This document shows, one piece after another, positions 22,948 through 34,489 of a stretch of 64,000 bases of DNA; positions within the stretch are counted from its first letter, which is position 1; each line of letters starts with the position of its first letter. Location: NCBI RefSeq assembly GCF_030052815.1, contig NW_026614696.1, forward strand, positions 248,001-312,000, read 5' to 3'. This stretch comes from Hevea brasiliensis (taxonomy: Eukaryota > Streptophyta > Magnoliopsida > Malpighiales > Euphorbiaceae). A program made the translations under genes and the position numbers. The notes under the pieces were generated by a model that saw only the letters and a program-made list of their open reading frames with translations, searched no databases and was not told the origin of the DNA.

Positions 22948-24330
22948 ATAGCATAGTTAATAAATTGGCAAAATCCGAAATTGAGTGTTCTGCCCTGTAC
23001 AAAAATGACAAAATGAATAGTATTTGTTCATTTGGCCATAACTTGGGCTAGACAGGTCCAAATGACCTAACATTTTACCAGTAGAAAGTTGAGACATAGC
23101 CCTACAACTTTCATGCAGAACACAAACCCAAATTATGCTCTTAACCAAGTCACTTAGCCACCCAAAATTAGTGACCTAAAACTGCTAGAACCCAAAAATT
23201 GCTCAGAATTCTGGGTAAAACCAAATCCGGCCAGCTATGTTCAAATGGCTATAACTTGAGCTACAAAACTCCAAATGGAGTGATTCAAAAAGGGAAATAA
23301 AGTTAAGATAATAAGGAACAACTTCTATGAAGAAAACTTAGCCAAATTCTAACAGTAACATAACCAATGGAATAGTGCAAAACAGGACACCAAAACTGAA
23401 AATTTGAAATTTGTGCCTAAAAGACTTAAGATTGGAGAAAATGACCAAAACCAACAAGTTAGGTAACCAAAATATGGTTTGTGGGTATAATTGGATTTCC
23501 CATACCTATTAAGTATAAGAAAGTCAATATTTTGACTTGAATAGTATCATGAATAGTAACCTCAACATGAAAATTTTCAAGAATGTTAGTTTAAGCATAT
23601 TGGGGCTAGAATTGAACATATATAAATTAATTATTAGAATTATTGTGAGGCAAAGATACTGAGACACTATAAATTTCGTGTTTCAGCTGAAAAAGACCCG
23701 GAAGGTCTAAGGGACTGAGTCAAGGCCTAGAGGTAACTCACATCAGGTTTGTGCACAATAAATCTTATTTCATCATTTTCTTATTACCAATTTGATTGGG
23801 TATGATTTATGAAAATTTGGTGTTAACCATGAATTGTGTTGCTACTTTGTGAATGAAACTATGACTTTAGAAATTTATCAGATTTCTCATGAATTATTTG
23901 AATAAAATGTTTGAAATTGATTTCTGATTCACACTTAGCATAACAGTGCCTTGTTATTCCTCCTCCATTTATGGGTTTGAGAATGATTATTTTGCTCCTT
24001 CTCTGGTTTACCAGTTGAGGTTGTAGATCGGATGAGTACTCATTAGCTAGCTAGCCACCTTCCTCATTTATTTCGATTAGTGGGGTTGTAGATCGCTTTG
24101 TCATGGTGTACAACGCGACATTGATCCAAAATTTTATGTCATGGCTTAAGTTGTGTATGAATTGGTAATACTATGTTTATTAAATTGATTGACCAAAATT
24201 GTGCTATAATGAGTTTTGATAATTTGTGAAATATTTAAATTGTGATTTATCAATGAACTTCATATGTACTCCATTTCAAATTTTTATTATGCACCACTGA
24301 GTATTTTTATACTCAGCGATAGCTTATTTT
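22948..24330 (+). repeat. LTR H, middle part (host of A and D)
   Basis: Related to the reverse complement of the B LTR: compare 23676-23770 with 3560-3660. Its left part lies beyond element A, outside the window; it resumes at 46737. It contains the LTR module (23037, 23250) and ends in the target site atttt of D. No coding frame. Confidence 0.8.
24326..24330. repeat. Left target-site duplication of LTR D (atttt)
   Basis: Second copy at 46732-46736. The rebuilt site lies in the loop of a 7-bp inverted repeat, cgatagc / gctatcg. Confidence 0.88.
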
Positions 24331-24871
24331 TGTTACACCCTACTCCTCTATAAGATGTAACATGATTCCGTAGTACACCTAATGAATTACCGTACTTCGC
24401 CTACCGATAACCCATTAGATATACTACAAGGGATTTTAAAACAATTTTCGTGCAATTTAAATGATCGATTAAAATCTGGTGTTATAAAAATTTTTCAAAA
24501 TTTCGACAGAGTGCCGGCTGTATTTTGAGAAAATAGTTCTTCAAAACCTACAAAGAAACACACTCCCAATATGTTTTTTCAAATACAACTCCAATAACTT
24601 CATTTCAACTCACAATTCAAATCTCAATAATCAAATCAATTCATTTTCAAACCAATCTCATCACAAAATAAACATTTCATTGATTACAATACTCAAAATT
24701 TATATTACAAAACTATTCAGGTAAATGAAATCTCAAATTTACATTTATAGTAATTTACATTTAATTACATACCAAAATATTTTACAAGAGTTTTTATACA
24801 ACTGCTTAAATAATTTACATACATATTATTACATGCATACATCAAAACCTGTGTACATGGGTAAACCTGGA
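24331..24871 (-). repeat. Solo LTR D, left part
   Basis: Starts tgttacaccctactcctc, close to the left end of the B LTR (2294). D is cut here by element E, continues at 40231-42617, is cut by G, and ends at 45689-46731. The three parts total about 3971 bp. There is no PBS, gag or pol between D's two ends, so it is a solo LTR on the minus strand. Confidence 0.87.
24867..24871. repeat. Left target-site duplication of element E (ctgga)
   Basis: Second copy at 40226-40230. Confidence 0.95.
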
Positions 24872-27800
24872 TGTAACACCCTCCCGACAACCACTCCGTA
24901 CATCCTACTGTTCCGGTGACCGGTGTCGGTCCGGACAGCTAGAATGTCCGAAAAAATATTTAAACTAAAGTGAGGAACCATAATTAACTCAAATATTGAT
25001 AAGAAAAATTTAGAAAAAATTTTAGAAATAAAATACAAACAAGTTAAACAAACCGGTGCCCTAGCGATGGGTAACCAGAGGGAAGTTGCGGTTCTCGCAA
25101 CGAGGAGCCCTAGACCCGGGGGAAAAATTATAAAATAATTTTTGGGACTCCAGAGAAGGGTCATTGAGGTTCCTATGGCATTAGAATGCCAAGAAAATAC
25201 CTAGAAAAAATTTTCAATCGGTACAGCTAATTTTGACCCGTTAAGCCAAACGGAGGGCATTTTGGTCATTTCGCCTTCAGAGGTGATTTTTGGCCGACTT
25301 GCCCAGTTGAGTAAATAATTAATATGACATAAAATATGAAGAAATATTACTAGAAATTAAATTGAAATGAGTAGTGGAGGAAAGAAAAGAAATTGAGGAA
25401 AAAGGCTATTTATGACATCATGGTGATGTCATTTATAATTACCAACCAATCACAATTTAACCATCCTTTGACTAACTAAATAAAAGACTAAATTCACCAA
25501 AATTTGCAGCAGCCATCCTTCTCTCCTTAGTGCAGCCGAAACCTCTCCCATACACCCTTCATTGATGAACAATCCAAACCTTCAATCTTCTCTTCATTTT
25601 ACCCTAAAACCCTAGAGACCTTTCACTAAACCTTGCCCTAGCACCTTGCTAAACCTTTTGGCAGCCAACAAGAGGAAAGAAAGTGAAGTTTAGGGCTTTG
25701 GAAATTCTGCCCAATCAAGGTTAGTGCTACACCTTTATTCTCACTCTTGTAATCTTAGTTAGAACATCATTTTGAGCTAAGAGATTTTAAGAAATTGAAG
25801 TAAATTACATGTGTTAAGGGTACCTTCAATTTTCGGCAGCCCTATGGGAGATTGAGTTTGATTGTTTAATAAACTTAGAGTGGCTGGAAATGAGGGTTAA
25901 GGTATTAATATGCATGGATATTGAACTAAGTATGTTAATTAAGGTTTATGAGTAAATTGATTTGGACATTAGGGTTTGGAAAGGTGAAAATGTGACTTGG
26001 CTTAGGAAATTGTTAGAGAACTTGTTAATGGTCAATTAGTGACTATTTTAGGTATGTTGAGCACAATTTGGACTAAAAAATGGGATTGCAAAGAGAAGGA
26101 GTAAGCTGCCCTAGGACAGCAGAAATGGACTGAAATTTCAGTCCAATTACACAGCCATAACTTTGGCTGTGTTAGTCCAATTGATGTTTGGCCAATTGGA
26201 CATGAAACTAGGTTTATAATGGCACATTTTTGCTGAAGAAACCATGCCCAAAAGACCAAAGCAAGAGGACCAAAACTTGGCCCCAATCCGGACACCCTGC
26301 ACTGATTCTGCAGAATTGACCAAATGAACAGTAACTGTTCATTTGGCCATAACTCACTGTAGATTTGGTCAATTGACCTGAAATTTTTTCAGCAACCAGT
26401 TAAGACATAGACAAACAACTTTCATGAAGGAACCTACCCCAAATTATGGCCAGAACCTAACCCAAATGGTAGTGGAAGTTACTGTTCCTGTTACTGTAGA
26501 TATGGTATTTTCTGTAGAATGGGAATCCGGCCAGCTGTGGTTTGTGGACCATATCTGGAGCTAAAAAACTCCAAATGGAGTGATTCAAAAAAATAAATTC
26601 AACTAGACAAAATAAGGAACAACTTTCATGTTTTACATTTCTTCAAATTCCCACAGTAACAGTGTCCAATGGAACAGTGAAGTTGACTCACCAAAACTGA
26701 AAATTCTGCTTGTGTGGGTTTACACTTTGAAATGGTATTAACACTTAATGCCAACAAGTTTTAAACACCAAATGTGGTATGTTGGGAGTGCCAAAGTCAA
26801 TGTGCATATTTTCTATCCAAAAGTCAACATTTTTATTGACCAATGAGGTGAATAGTAACACCAAAAACATGAAATTCACAAATTGAAGAATTTAAAAGTT
26901 TCAAATGCCCTAGTATACCTAACAAGATTGGTTTGGATAGTTTGGCATGCCAATAGGGTTCAGTTAGCAGTACTGCACATGGCAATATGCCATTCTGTGA
27001 TTTCATGGCTTTTAGCCATTCTGACTTTGTATTGAGACTTGGCCTTGTGCCTGATATTATTTACAGCTTGTTAGCTGTTCTGGTGCACACCGGGAGATGC
27101 ATATGTGACCGATGGTGTGACGGCCCGAGGTACTAGGTACCCAGTGCCAGTTTACCCGTTATCCAGTCCAGTCGTCTAGTGTAGGTTACTTGGGGCAACC
27201 AAATGAATAAAAGTGAACAACATTAATGAAATCACGAATGTACCAATACCAAACAAAGAAAGCATACACATTCCATACACATTTAATTTCTTGCTATTTT
27301 CTTCTATTATATTATTGCACCACTAAGCATCATTGCTTAGCGCGTTGCTTTTGCCACGCGTAGGTACTGGAGATCCCGATCGTGAGCCCAGTAGACCACA
27401 GACTGGGTGAGTCCATCCTGCAGTTCTGCTCAGTGTCCTTGTCACCTCAACTTCTGCAGTGCATTGGTAGGACACTAGGTGTCATTTTGGCATTCTGAAA
27501 TTAATTTTGATTTTCTCATATGTATTTGGATCTATGTAATGTATTTTGATGTTTATGTAAATAATGAAAGTTATGGTTATAAATGCAAAACTTGAGCATT
27601 TATTTATTGTTTGTATATGAGGAATGAATGATTGAAAAATGTTGAGAATTTGATAAATGGAGCTGAGATGATGGAATATGAATATAGGAAGTGTTTTTCA
27701 CAGGTTCCGAAGAACTGGTTTCTCCATTTTTAGCCGGTACTCTGCCGAATTTTCTATAAAATTTTCGGAACCTCAAATAAATTATAATTTCACTAATGAC

Positions 27801-27932
27801 TTAAATAAAACATATTTCACAAGCTATAATCAAAATTATTAATGAAAATTTATTAAGGTATAATAGAGTGTGCCGGTACACCGTGTGACATAGCTTGTTC
27901 GGCTACACTGTAGATGGGTAAGGGGTGTCACA
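24872..27932 (+). repeat. Element E 5' LTR
   Basis: 3061 bp, TGTAACACCCTCCC...GGGGTGTCACA. Closely matches G (42618-45683) and E's own 3' LTR. It preserves the empty site of F near 26635 and carries the palindrome at 26317-26349 with one mismatch between the arms. Confidence 0.94.
26317..26349. repeat. Palindrome in E LTR
   Basis: Arms tgaccaaatgaacagt and actgttcatttggcca, one mismatch. Counterparts near 35949 (F) and 44079 (G). Confidence 0.8.
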
Positions 27933-27937
27933 TTTAG

Positions 27938-27950
27938 TGGTATCAGAGCC
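27938..27950 (+). other. Primer-binding site of element E (initiator Met tRNA)
   Basis: tggtatcagagcc, five bases after the LTR end; a 13-base match. Confidence 0.94.
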
Positions 27951-28059
27951 TGGTTTAGGCATTTTTGGGCCTAGATTGAGTCCATACCATGCATTGCATT
28001 TACAAGAGTCGAGGTGACACTAACGCAGATCTGTTTATCTTTCTTATTTTGAATAGGAT

Positions 28060-29200
28060 ATGGATCCTTCATCTCAGAGAGCCGTTGAGGAGGAAATGGA
28101 GAGTCATGCTCCACCTGCAGTAGCTGAGACTGGGGGCATGAGAGAATCTACTCCGCCAGCTCAAGCAGAGCCTGCTCAGCCTCCACAGGCCATGTTCCAA
28201 CAAATGGCCGACTTCTTCAGACAAATGGCCGGGGTAATGCCAGCACCACCACCACCACCAGCTCCACAGCAGAAATCACACCTGGAAAGGCTAAGAAAGT
28301 TTGGGGCGGTGGATTTCTTCAGCAAGAGGGAAGATGACTCTGTGGCAGCCGAGAATTGGTTGAACAGAACAGGCAGAGTCCTAAAACAACTCCACTGCAC
28401 TCCAGAGCAAAACCTGGAAGCTGCCATATCCTTGCTGCAAGACAATGCATATGAGTAGTGGGACACTGTGTCCAATGAAGTGCAGCCAGAAGCTGTAACT
28501 TGGGACTTTTTCCTCTCCGAATTCAAGAAGAAGTATGTGGGTACTGTATACTTGGAAGAGAGAAGGAGAGAGTTCATTAATCTGAGGCAGAGGCAGTGGT
28601 CAGTGGCCGAATATGAAAAGGAATTCATCCGATTAAGCCGCTATGGAAGGGAGATAGTCCCAAATGAAGCTGAAAGGTGCAAGAGATTCGAAGAGGGACT
28701 GAATGACAATATCAAGATCCAGCTCACTGCCTTGGGAATCACAGAATTTAGCAAGCTAGTGGAAGCAGCAATAAGGGTTGAAAAAGTGAGAGTCAGTGAG
28801 CAGACCAGAAGGGAGAGACAGCAGAAGAGGGGACCCGGTCAGTCTAGTTCATCTCCTGCATTTGGAAAGAAGTTCAAGGGTCCTCTTGCACAGAGTTCGG
28901 GTCAACCACGGTCGTGGTCGCCTCAGGGGCCCAGCCACGCTCACTCCTAGGAGAGGTCACCCACACCATCGGTGGCAGCTCTCCGAGGATGGGGTTCAGG
29001 ACCAGCCCCAACATCTTCTGCATGTCCACATTGCTTGAAATGGCACAAGGGGGAATGTTGGAGAGTAACTGGTGCCTGCTTGAGGTGTGGGTCAACAGAG
29101 CACCAGTTGAAGAACTGTCCACGCAGAACTACTACAACTGCTCCAACACAAGCGCATGCACCGCTCCCGCACCACCAAGGGGTAGAAGGTCCGTAAATCT
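28060..29200 (+). pseudogene. Gag, element E (one stop, then a frame change)
   Basis: Starts MDPSSQRAVEEE 109 bases after the PBS. The frame runs to a TAG at 28456-28458, where a tryptophan codon is expected in the AYxWWD motif, and continues in the same frame from 28468 to a stop at 28948-28950. It covers the whole Gag core (LERLRKFGAVDFF; FKKKYVGTVYLEERRREF; RLSRYGREI). The nucleocapsid part at 28972-29196 is also in this frame: CPHCLKWHKGEC, then the CCHC knuckle CLRCGSTEHQLKNC (29024-29118). The stretch 28900-28970 reads in the wrong frame between two compensating indels, and its changes are of the CAG/CTG type. If those are errors, only the TAG at 28456 breaks this gag. Confidence 0.88.
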
Positions 29201-29299
29201 GTCGTGGGACCATCTTAGAGGCTCAGATCTGAGCCAGAGAGGCCGGATATGCACCACCGCCCGAAATTATGCCTTGAGAGCTCAGGAGGAGCAAGATGC

Positions 29300-29853
29300 C
29301 CCGGACGTCATCAGGGGTACGTTCTCCCTCTACACTACACCTGTGCATGCATTGGTGGATCCAGGATCCACTCATTCATACATCTGCATCAACTTACCCG
29401 TAGAAAGGGGGATACTAGTAGGGGAGAGTGACCAAGACATTCTGGTCACTAATCCATTGGGCCACAGTGTAGTGGTGAACAAGGTATACAAGGGTTGCCC
29501 GTTAAGGATTCAAGGGTATGAATTCTCGGCAGACCTAATTGAGTTGCCTTTTCACGAGTTTGACGTGATTTTGGGAATGGACTGGTTATCACGTCATCAG
29601 GCAATAGTTGATTGCAAATTGAAGAGAATTTCTTTGAAAACTCCTGAGGGTAATGAGATCACTGTTGTGGGGGAAAGGACAGATTTTTTGTCCAATGTCA
29701 TCTCAGCCACAGTTGCAAGAAGAATGATGAGAAAAGGCTGTGAAGCCTACCTAGCACATGTGGTGGATACTAGGCAGGCTAAGCCAAACCTGAGTGACAT
29801 ACCCACAGTAAGAGACTTCCCAGAGGTATTTCCTGAAGAGTTGCCTGGTTTGC
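29300..29853 (+). pseudogene. Aspartic protease, element E
   Basis: Part of a 343-residue frame (28914-29945) whose first third is out-of-frame gag sequence. True protease homology starts near 29300 (DVIRGTFSLYTT), with the catalytic loop [10 protein letters not shown], the ILGMDWLSRHQ strand and the flap-side GERTDFLSNVIS region. It is uninterrupted to the LPGLPRE segment, where a one-base loss near 29853 shifts the frame. It is better preserved than in A, which has a stop after LSRH. The enzyme would process the Gag-Pol polyprotein. Confidence 0.87.
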
Positions 29854-30900
29854 CACGAGAAGGGAAGTTGAATTTGCTATTGAGACATCTGCAGGTACAA
29901 AGACCCATTTCCATTGCTCCTTATAGGATGGCACCATCGAATTGAGGAGTTGAAAACTCAATTACAAGAGTTCTTTGGATAAGGGATTCATACGCCCTGA
30001 TGTGTCACCATGGGGAGCTCCAAAGTCTTGTTGTGAAAAAGAAGGATGGGACTTTGAGGTTATGTATTGATTACTGCAGCTTGAATAAAGTGTGATTAAG
30101 AACAAATATCCGTTGCCTAGAATTGATAATCTGTTTGATCGATTAAAGGGAGCAGAGTATTTTCTAAGATTGATCTCGCATCGTGGTATCATCGATTGAG
30201 AGTGAAGGATGTAGATGTGCCCAAGACTGCATTCAGACCCGTATGGGCATTATGAGTTTCGTGATGCCCTTTGGCCTAACAAATGCACCAGTGCATTTAT
30301 GGACCTTATGAACCGTATCTTCCATCCATACCGGATCGATTCGTAGTGGTCTTTATTGATGATATTCGTGTACTCCAAGACCAGGAAGAACATGATGAAC
30401 ATTTGAGGATTGTTCGCAAACCTGCGGGAAAAGAAGTCGTATGCTAAGTTGTCCAAGTGTGACTTTTGGTGAATGAGATAGCATTCCTTGGACACATAGT
30501 GTCACCGATGGGATTAGGTGGATCCCAAGAAAATAGAAGCGATGATGGAATGGAAGCCTCCCAGAATACAACCGAGGTAAGAAGCTTCTTGGGGCTAGTG
30601 GGTATTATAGAAGATTTGTGAAGGATTTTCCTAATAGCCGCTCCAATGACCAAGTTATTACACAAGAATGTCGATTTGACCGAATGACAAGTGTCGCACC
30701 GCTTTGAGAAGTTGAAGGCTATGTTGACAGAGGCACCGGTGTTAACACAAACAAGTCGAAAAGACTTTGTGGTCTCTGGTACAAGATGCCTCACATAATG
30801 GGTTAGGGTGTGTATTGATGCAAGAGGGAAAGGTGGTCGCCTATGCTTCCGTGCGATTAAGGCCACATGAAGCAGAACTACCCTACCCATGATCTAGAGT
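29854..30900 (+). pseudogene. Reverse transcriptase, element E, many small indels
   Basis: RT homology is clear at the DNA level along its whole length when set beside 16900-17760 of A, but the frame breaks every few dozen bases. The catalytic FIDD box is intact at 30352-30363, unlike A. Recognisable pieces include YRMAP, SPWGAP, LRLCID, PFGL and FVVVFIDDI. Many of the differences from A are at CAG or CTG, for example gtcagattt in A against gtcgattt here. In contrast, the flanking RNase H at 30920-31440 is clean. This contrast suggests an assembly artefact rather than old decay. Confidence 0.8.
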
Positions 30901-30901
30901 C

Positions 30902-31462
30902 ATGCAATTATCTTCGACCAAGATATGGAGGCATTACTTGTATGGTGAAAAGTGCTACATTTACACAGACCACAAGAGTCTAAAATATTTGCCAACTCAG
31001 AGGGAGCTCAACCTTAGACAGAGGCGATGGATTGAGTTCCTGAAGGACTATGATTGTGTGATTGACTATCATCCTGGGAAGGCAAATGTAGTTGCTGATG
31101 CTTTGAGCAGAAAGTCCATCACAGCTTTGAGATCATTGAATGCCCGTCTAACTTTGATTCAAGATGGAACTATTTTGGCTGAGTTGCAAGTGAGGCCAAA
31201 CCTGCTACAGCAGATTTTAGATGGGCAAAAGGCAGATGGAAAGTTAACGGCCATTATGAGCAAAATCCCAGAAGGAAAAGCAACTGACTATGAAGTGAAA
31301 GCAGATGGGTGTCTGTATTACAAAGGAAGACTGTGTGTACCAGATGATGGGGAATTGAAGGTCAATATTCTAAAAGAGGCACACACTAGTGTATATGCTA
31401 TGCACCCAGGAAGTACAAAGATGTATCATGATCTAAAGCTTGATATTGGTGGCACGGTATGA
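30902..31462 (+). pseudogene. RNase H and integrase zinc domain, element E
   Basis: A 186-residue frame whose true homology starts at [13 protein letters not shown]. RNase H keeps D in YTDHKS and D in VVADALS; the first aspartate (YSDAS) lies upstream in a damaged block. The linker and start of the integrase HHCC domain follow ([29 protein letters not shown]). The frame is lost at 31440-31460, where cttcag and gcctgg of A read cttg and gcacgg. Confidence 0.85.
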
Positions 31463-32254
31463 AGAAAGACATAGTGACTATGTGACTAAATGCTTGACAT
31501 GTCGCCAAGTCAAGGCGAACATCAAGTTCCATCGGGTTTGCTACACCTATCGCATACCGAATGGAAATGGGATCGGGTCACCATGGATTTTGTAAGTGGT
31601 CTACCTCTCACCGGAAGAAACATGATGCAGATGGGTGATAGTTGATAGATTGACGGTCAAGACACTTTCGCGATTAGGGTGACTACTCACTGGAGAAGTT
31701 AGCGATTGTATATCGCTGAGATAGTTAGATCGCATGGAATTCCACTTTCCATCATATCGATCGAGACCCAAGGTTTACATAGAGATTCGGAAGAAGTTGC
31801 ATGAATCCTTGGGTACACAACTCCATTTCAAAGACTTTCCATCCTCAGACGGATGGGCAACTGAAAGAGTAATCTGTAAATAATTGAAACCAATGAAATT
31901 GATACAAATATTGAACTGAAATGATAACAATAACATGAAATATATGTCGTCCTTGAGGATATCCGAGGAGTTGTGTCATTGAATTTGAGGGAAGTTGGGA
32001 TAGATACCTCCCATCGCGTAATTTGCATACAACAATAGCTACCAAGCTAGCATCCAAATGGCCCCATATGAAGTAATCGTATGGGAGAAAATGTAGAACT
32101 CAGTGTCTTTGGACTGAATTGGGCGAAGATAAATCGTAGGGCCAGGACACTGTGAAACAGTGAGGAGAAGGTAAAATCAATCAAAGCCAATCTCAAAGTT
32201 GCCTCGCATGCATGTAAATCTTATGCCGACCTGAAGAGAAAAGAAATAGAATAT
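31463..32254 (+). pseudogene. Integrase core, element E, damaged block with intron-like segment
   Basis: Homologous to 18500-19340 of A: the CxxC of the zinc domain, TMDFV, the VDRLT and SDRDPRF region (near 31760), and the ERVIQ glutamate just before the intron-like segment at 31876-31948. No long frame survives. Deviations from A again cluster at CAG/CTG, for example catatctgatcg in A against catatcgatcg here. After the segment the sequence gtccttgaggatat resumes the core. Confidence 0.78.
31876..31948 (+). other. Intron-like segment in integrase, element E copy
   Basis: Counterpart of 18947-19021: starts gtaaataattg and ends atatatgtc; the final ag and the preceding cag are missing, in a block with suspected sequence errors. 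Same length as in A once those two bases are allowed for. It differs from A at about 8 positions, whereas the coding bases just downstream are nearly identical. Confidence 0.55.
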
Positions 32255-32695
32255 GTGGTTGGCGACAAAGTGTTCCTCAAGGTGTCACCATGGAAGAAAG
32301 TGTTGAGGTTTGGAAGGAAAGGTAAGTTAAGCCCTAGGTTCATTGGCCCATATGAAGTCATTGAACGTGTGGGTCCAGTGGCCTATAGGCTAGCTTTACC
32401 ACCAGAGCTGGACAAGATCCACAATGTGTTCCACGTGTCTATGCTCAGAAGATACCGCTCAGATCCTTCACATGTCATCTCCAGAGAAGAAATTGAAATA
32501 CAGCCAGATTTGACATACGAAGAAGAACCTCTACAGATCTTGGCTCGGGAAGTGAAAGAGTTGAGAAACAAGCAAATTCCATTGGTGAAAGTGCTTTGGA
32601 GGTACCACAACACCGAGGAGGCAACTTGGGAAAGTGAAGAGTCGATGAGGCAACAGTTCCCTCAACTGTTTGCATCAGGTAAATTTCGAGGATGA
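32255..32695 (+). pseudogene. Integrase C-terminal domain and chromodomain, element E (frame intact)
   Basis: A 146-residue uninterrupted frame to the natural end of pol: GDKVFLKVSPWKK, GPYEVIERVGPVAYRLALP, KIHNVFHVSMLRRYR, then the chromodomain (LAREVKELRNKQ, VKVLWRYH, ATWESEE) and a QFPQLFASGKFRG terminus with TGA at 32693. The chromodomain would contact modified histone tails in heterochromatin. It is the most complete 3' end of pol in the window. The true start lies upstream in the damaged block. Confidence 0.9.
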
Positions 32696-32700
32696 AATTT
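32681..32700 (+). other. Inverted-repeat motif at pol end, element E
   Basis: aaatttcgaggatgaaattt; overlaps the last codons and stop of pol and lies five bases before the PPT. Confidence 0.72.
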
Positions 32701-32705
32701 AAATT

Positions 32706-32717
32706 AGAGGGGAAGAG
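32706..32717 (+). other. Polypurine tract of element E
   Basis: agaggggaagag, just before the LTR start at 32719; identical to A. Confidence 0.9.
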
Positions 32718-32718
32718 T

Positions 32719-34489
32719 TGTAACACCCTCCCGATAACCACTCCGTACATCCTACTGTTCCGGTGACCGGTGTCGGTCCAGACAGCTAGAATGTCCGGAA
32801 AAATATTTAAACTAAAGTGAGGAACCATAATTAACTCAAATATTGATAAGAAAAATTTAGAAAAAATTTTAGAAATAAAATACAAACAAGTTAAACGAGC
32901 CGGTGCCCTAGCGATGGGTAACCAGAGGGAAGTTGTGGTTCTCGCAATGAGGAGCCCTAGACTCGGGGGAAAAATTATAAAATAATTTTTGGGACTCCAG
33001 AGAAGGGTCATTGAGGTTCCTATGGCATTAGAATGCCAAGAAAATACCTAGAAAAATTTTTCAATCGGTACAGCCAATTTTGACCCGTTAAGCCAAACGG
33101 AGGGCATTTTGGTCATTTCGCCTTCAGAGGTGATTTTTGGCCGACTTGCCCAGTTGAGTAAATAATTAATATGACATAAAATATGAAGAAATATTACTAG
33201 AAATTAAATTGAAAATGAGTAGTGGAGGAAAGAAAAGAAATTGAGGAAAAAGGCTATTTATGACATCATGGTGATGTCATTTATAATTACCAACCAATCA
33301 CAATTTAACCATCCTTTGACTAACTAAATAAAAGACTAAATGAAGACTAAATTCACCAAAATTTGTAGCAGCCATCCTTCTCTCCTTAGTGCAGCCGAAA
33401 CCTCTCCCATACACCCTCCATTGATGAACAATCCAAACCTTCAATCTTCTCTTCATTTTACCCTAAAACCCTAGAGACCTTTCACTAAACCTTGTCCTAG
33501 CACCTTGCTAAATCTTTTGGCAGCCAACAAGAGGAAAGAAAGTGAAGTTTAGGGCTTTGGAAATTCTGCCCAATCAAGGTTAGTGCTACACCTTTATTCT
33601 CACTCTTGTAATCTTAGTTAGAACATCATTTTGAGCTAAGAGATTTTAAGAAATTGAAGTAAATTACATGTGTTAAGGGTACCTTCAATTTTCGACAGCC
33701 CTATGGGAGATTGAGTTTGATTGTTTAATAAACTTAGAGTGGCTAGAAATGAGGGTTAAGGTATTAATATGCATGGATATTGAACTAAGTATGTTAATTA
33801 AGGTTTATGAGTAAATTGATTTGGACATTAGGGTTTGGAAAGGTGAAAATGTGACTTGGCTTAGGAAATTGTTAGAGAACTTGTTAATGGTCAATTAGTG
33901 ACTATTTTAGGTATGTTGAGCACAATTTGGACTGAAAAATGGGATTGCAAAGAGAAGGAGTAAGTGCCCTAGGATTACAGAAATGGACTGAAATTTCAGT
34001 CCAATTACACAGCCATAACTTTGGCTGTGTTAGTCCAATTGATGTTTGGCCAATTGGACATGAAACTAGGTTTATAATGGCACATTTTTGCTGAAGAAAC
34101 CATGCCCAAAAGACCAAAGCAAGAGGACCAAAACTTGGCCCCAATCCGGACACCCTGCACTCATTCTGCAGACTGACCAAATGAACGATCGCTGTTCATT
34201 TGGCCATCACTCACTGTAGATTTGGTCAATTGACCTGAAATGTTTACAGCAACAAGTTAATACATAGACAAACAACTTTCATGAAGGAACCTACCCCAAA
34301 TTATGGCCAGAACCTAACCCAAATGGTAGTGGAAGTTACTTCTCATATCAGAGATATGGTATTTTCTGCAGAATGGGAATCCGCCACCGTGGTTTGTGGA
34401 CCATATCTGGAGCTACAAAACTCCAAATGGAGTGATTCAAAAAAATAAATTCAACTAGACAAAATAAGGAACAACTTTCATGTTTTACA
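32719..34489 (+). repeat. Element E 3' LTR, left part
   Basis: Matches 24872-26640. Cut at 34489 by solo LTR F. The stretch 33960-34400 departs from the 5' LTR at many CAG/CTG sites while its flanks are nearly identical. Confidence 0.93.
34485..34489. repeat. Left target-site duplication of LTR F (ttaca)
   Basis: Second copy at 38939-38943. Confidence 0.95.

Noticed and set aside
26032..26295. Minus-strand frame in the E LTR that recurs at 33902, 35743 and 43870
   Set aside because: It recurs because the LTRs are homologous; length and ends vary between copies, with no start context or motif.
28176..28628. 150-residue minus-strand frame over E gag
   Set aside because: Antisense of gag with a low-complexity poly-Gly stretch from the Pro codons; a shadow.
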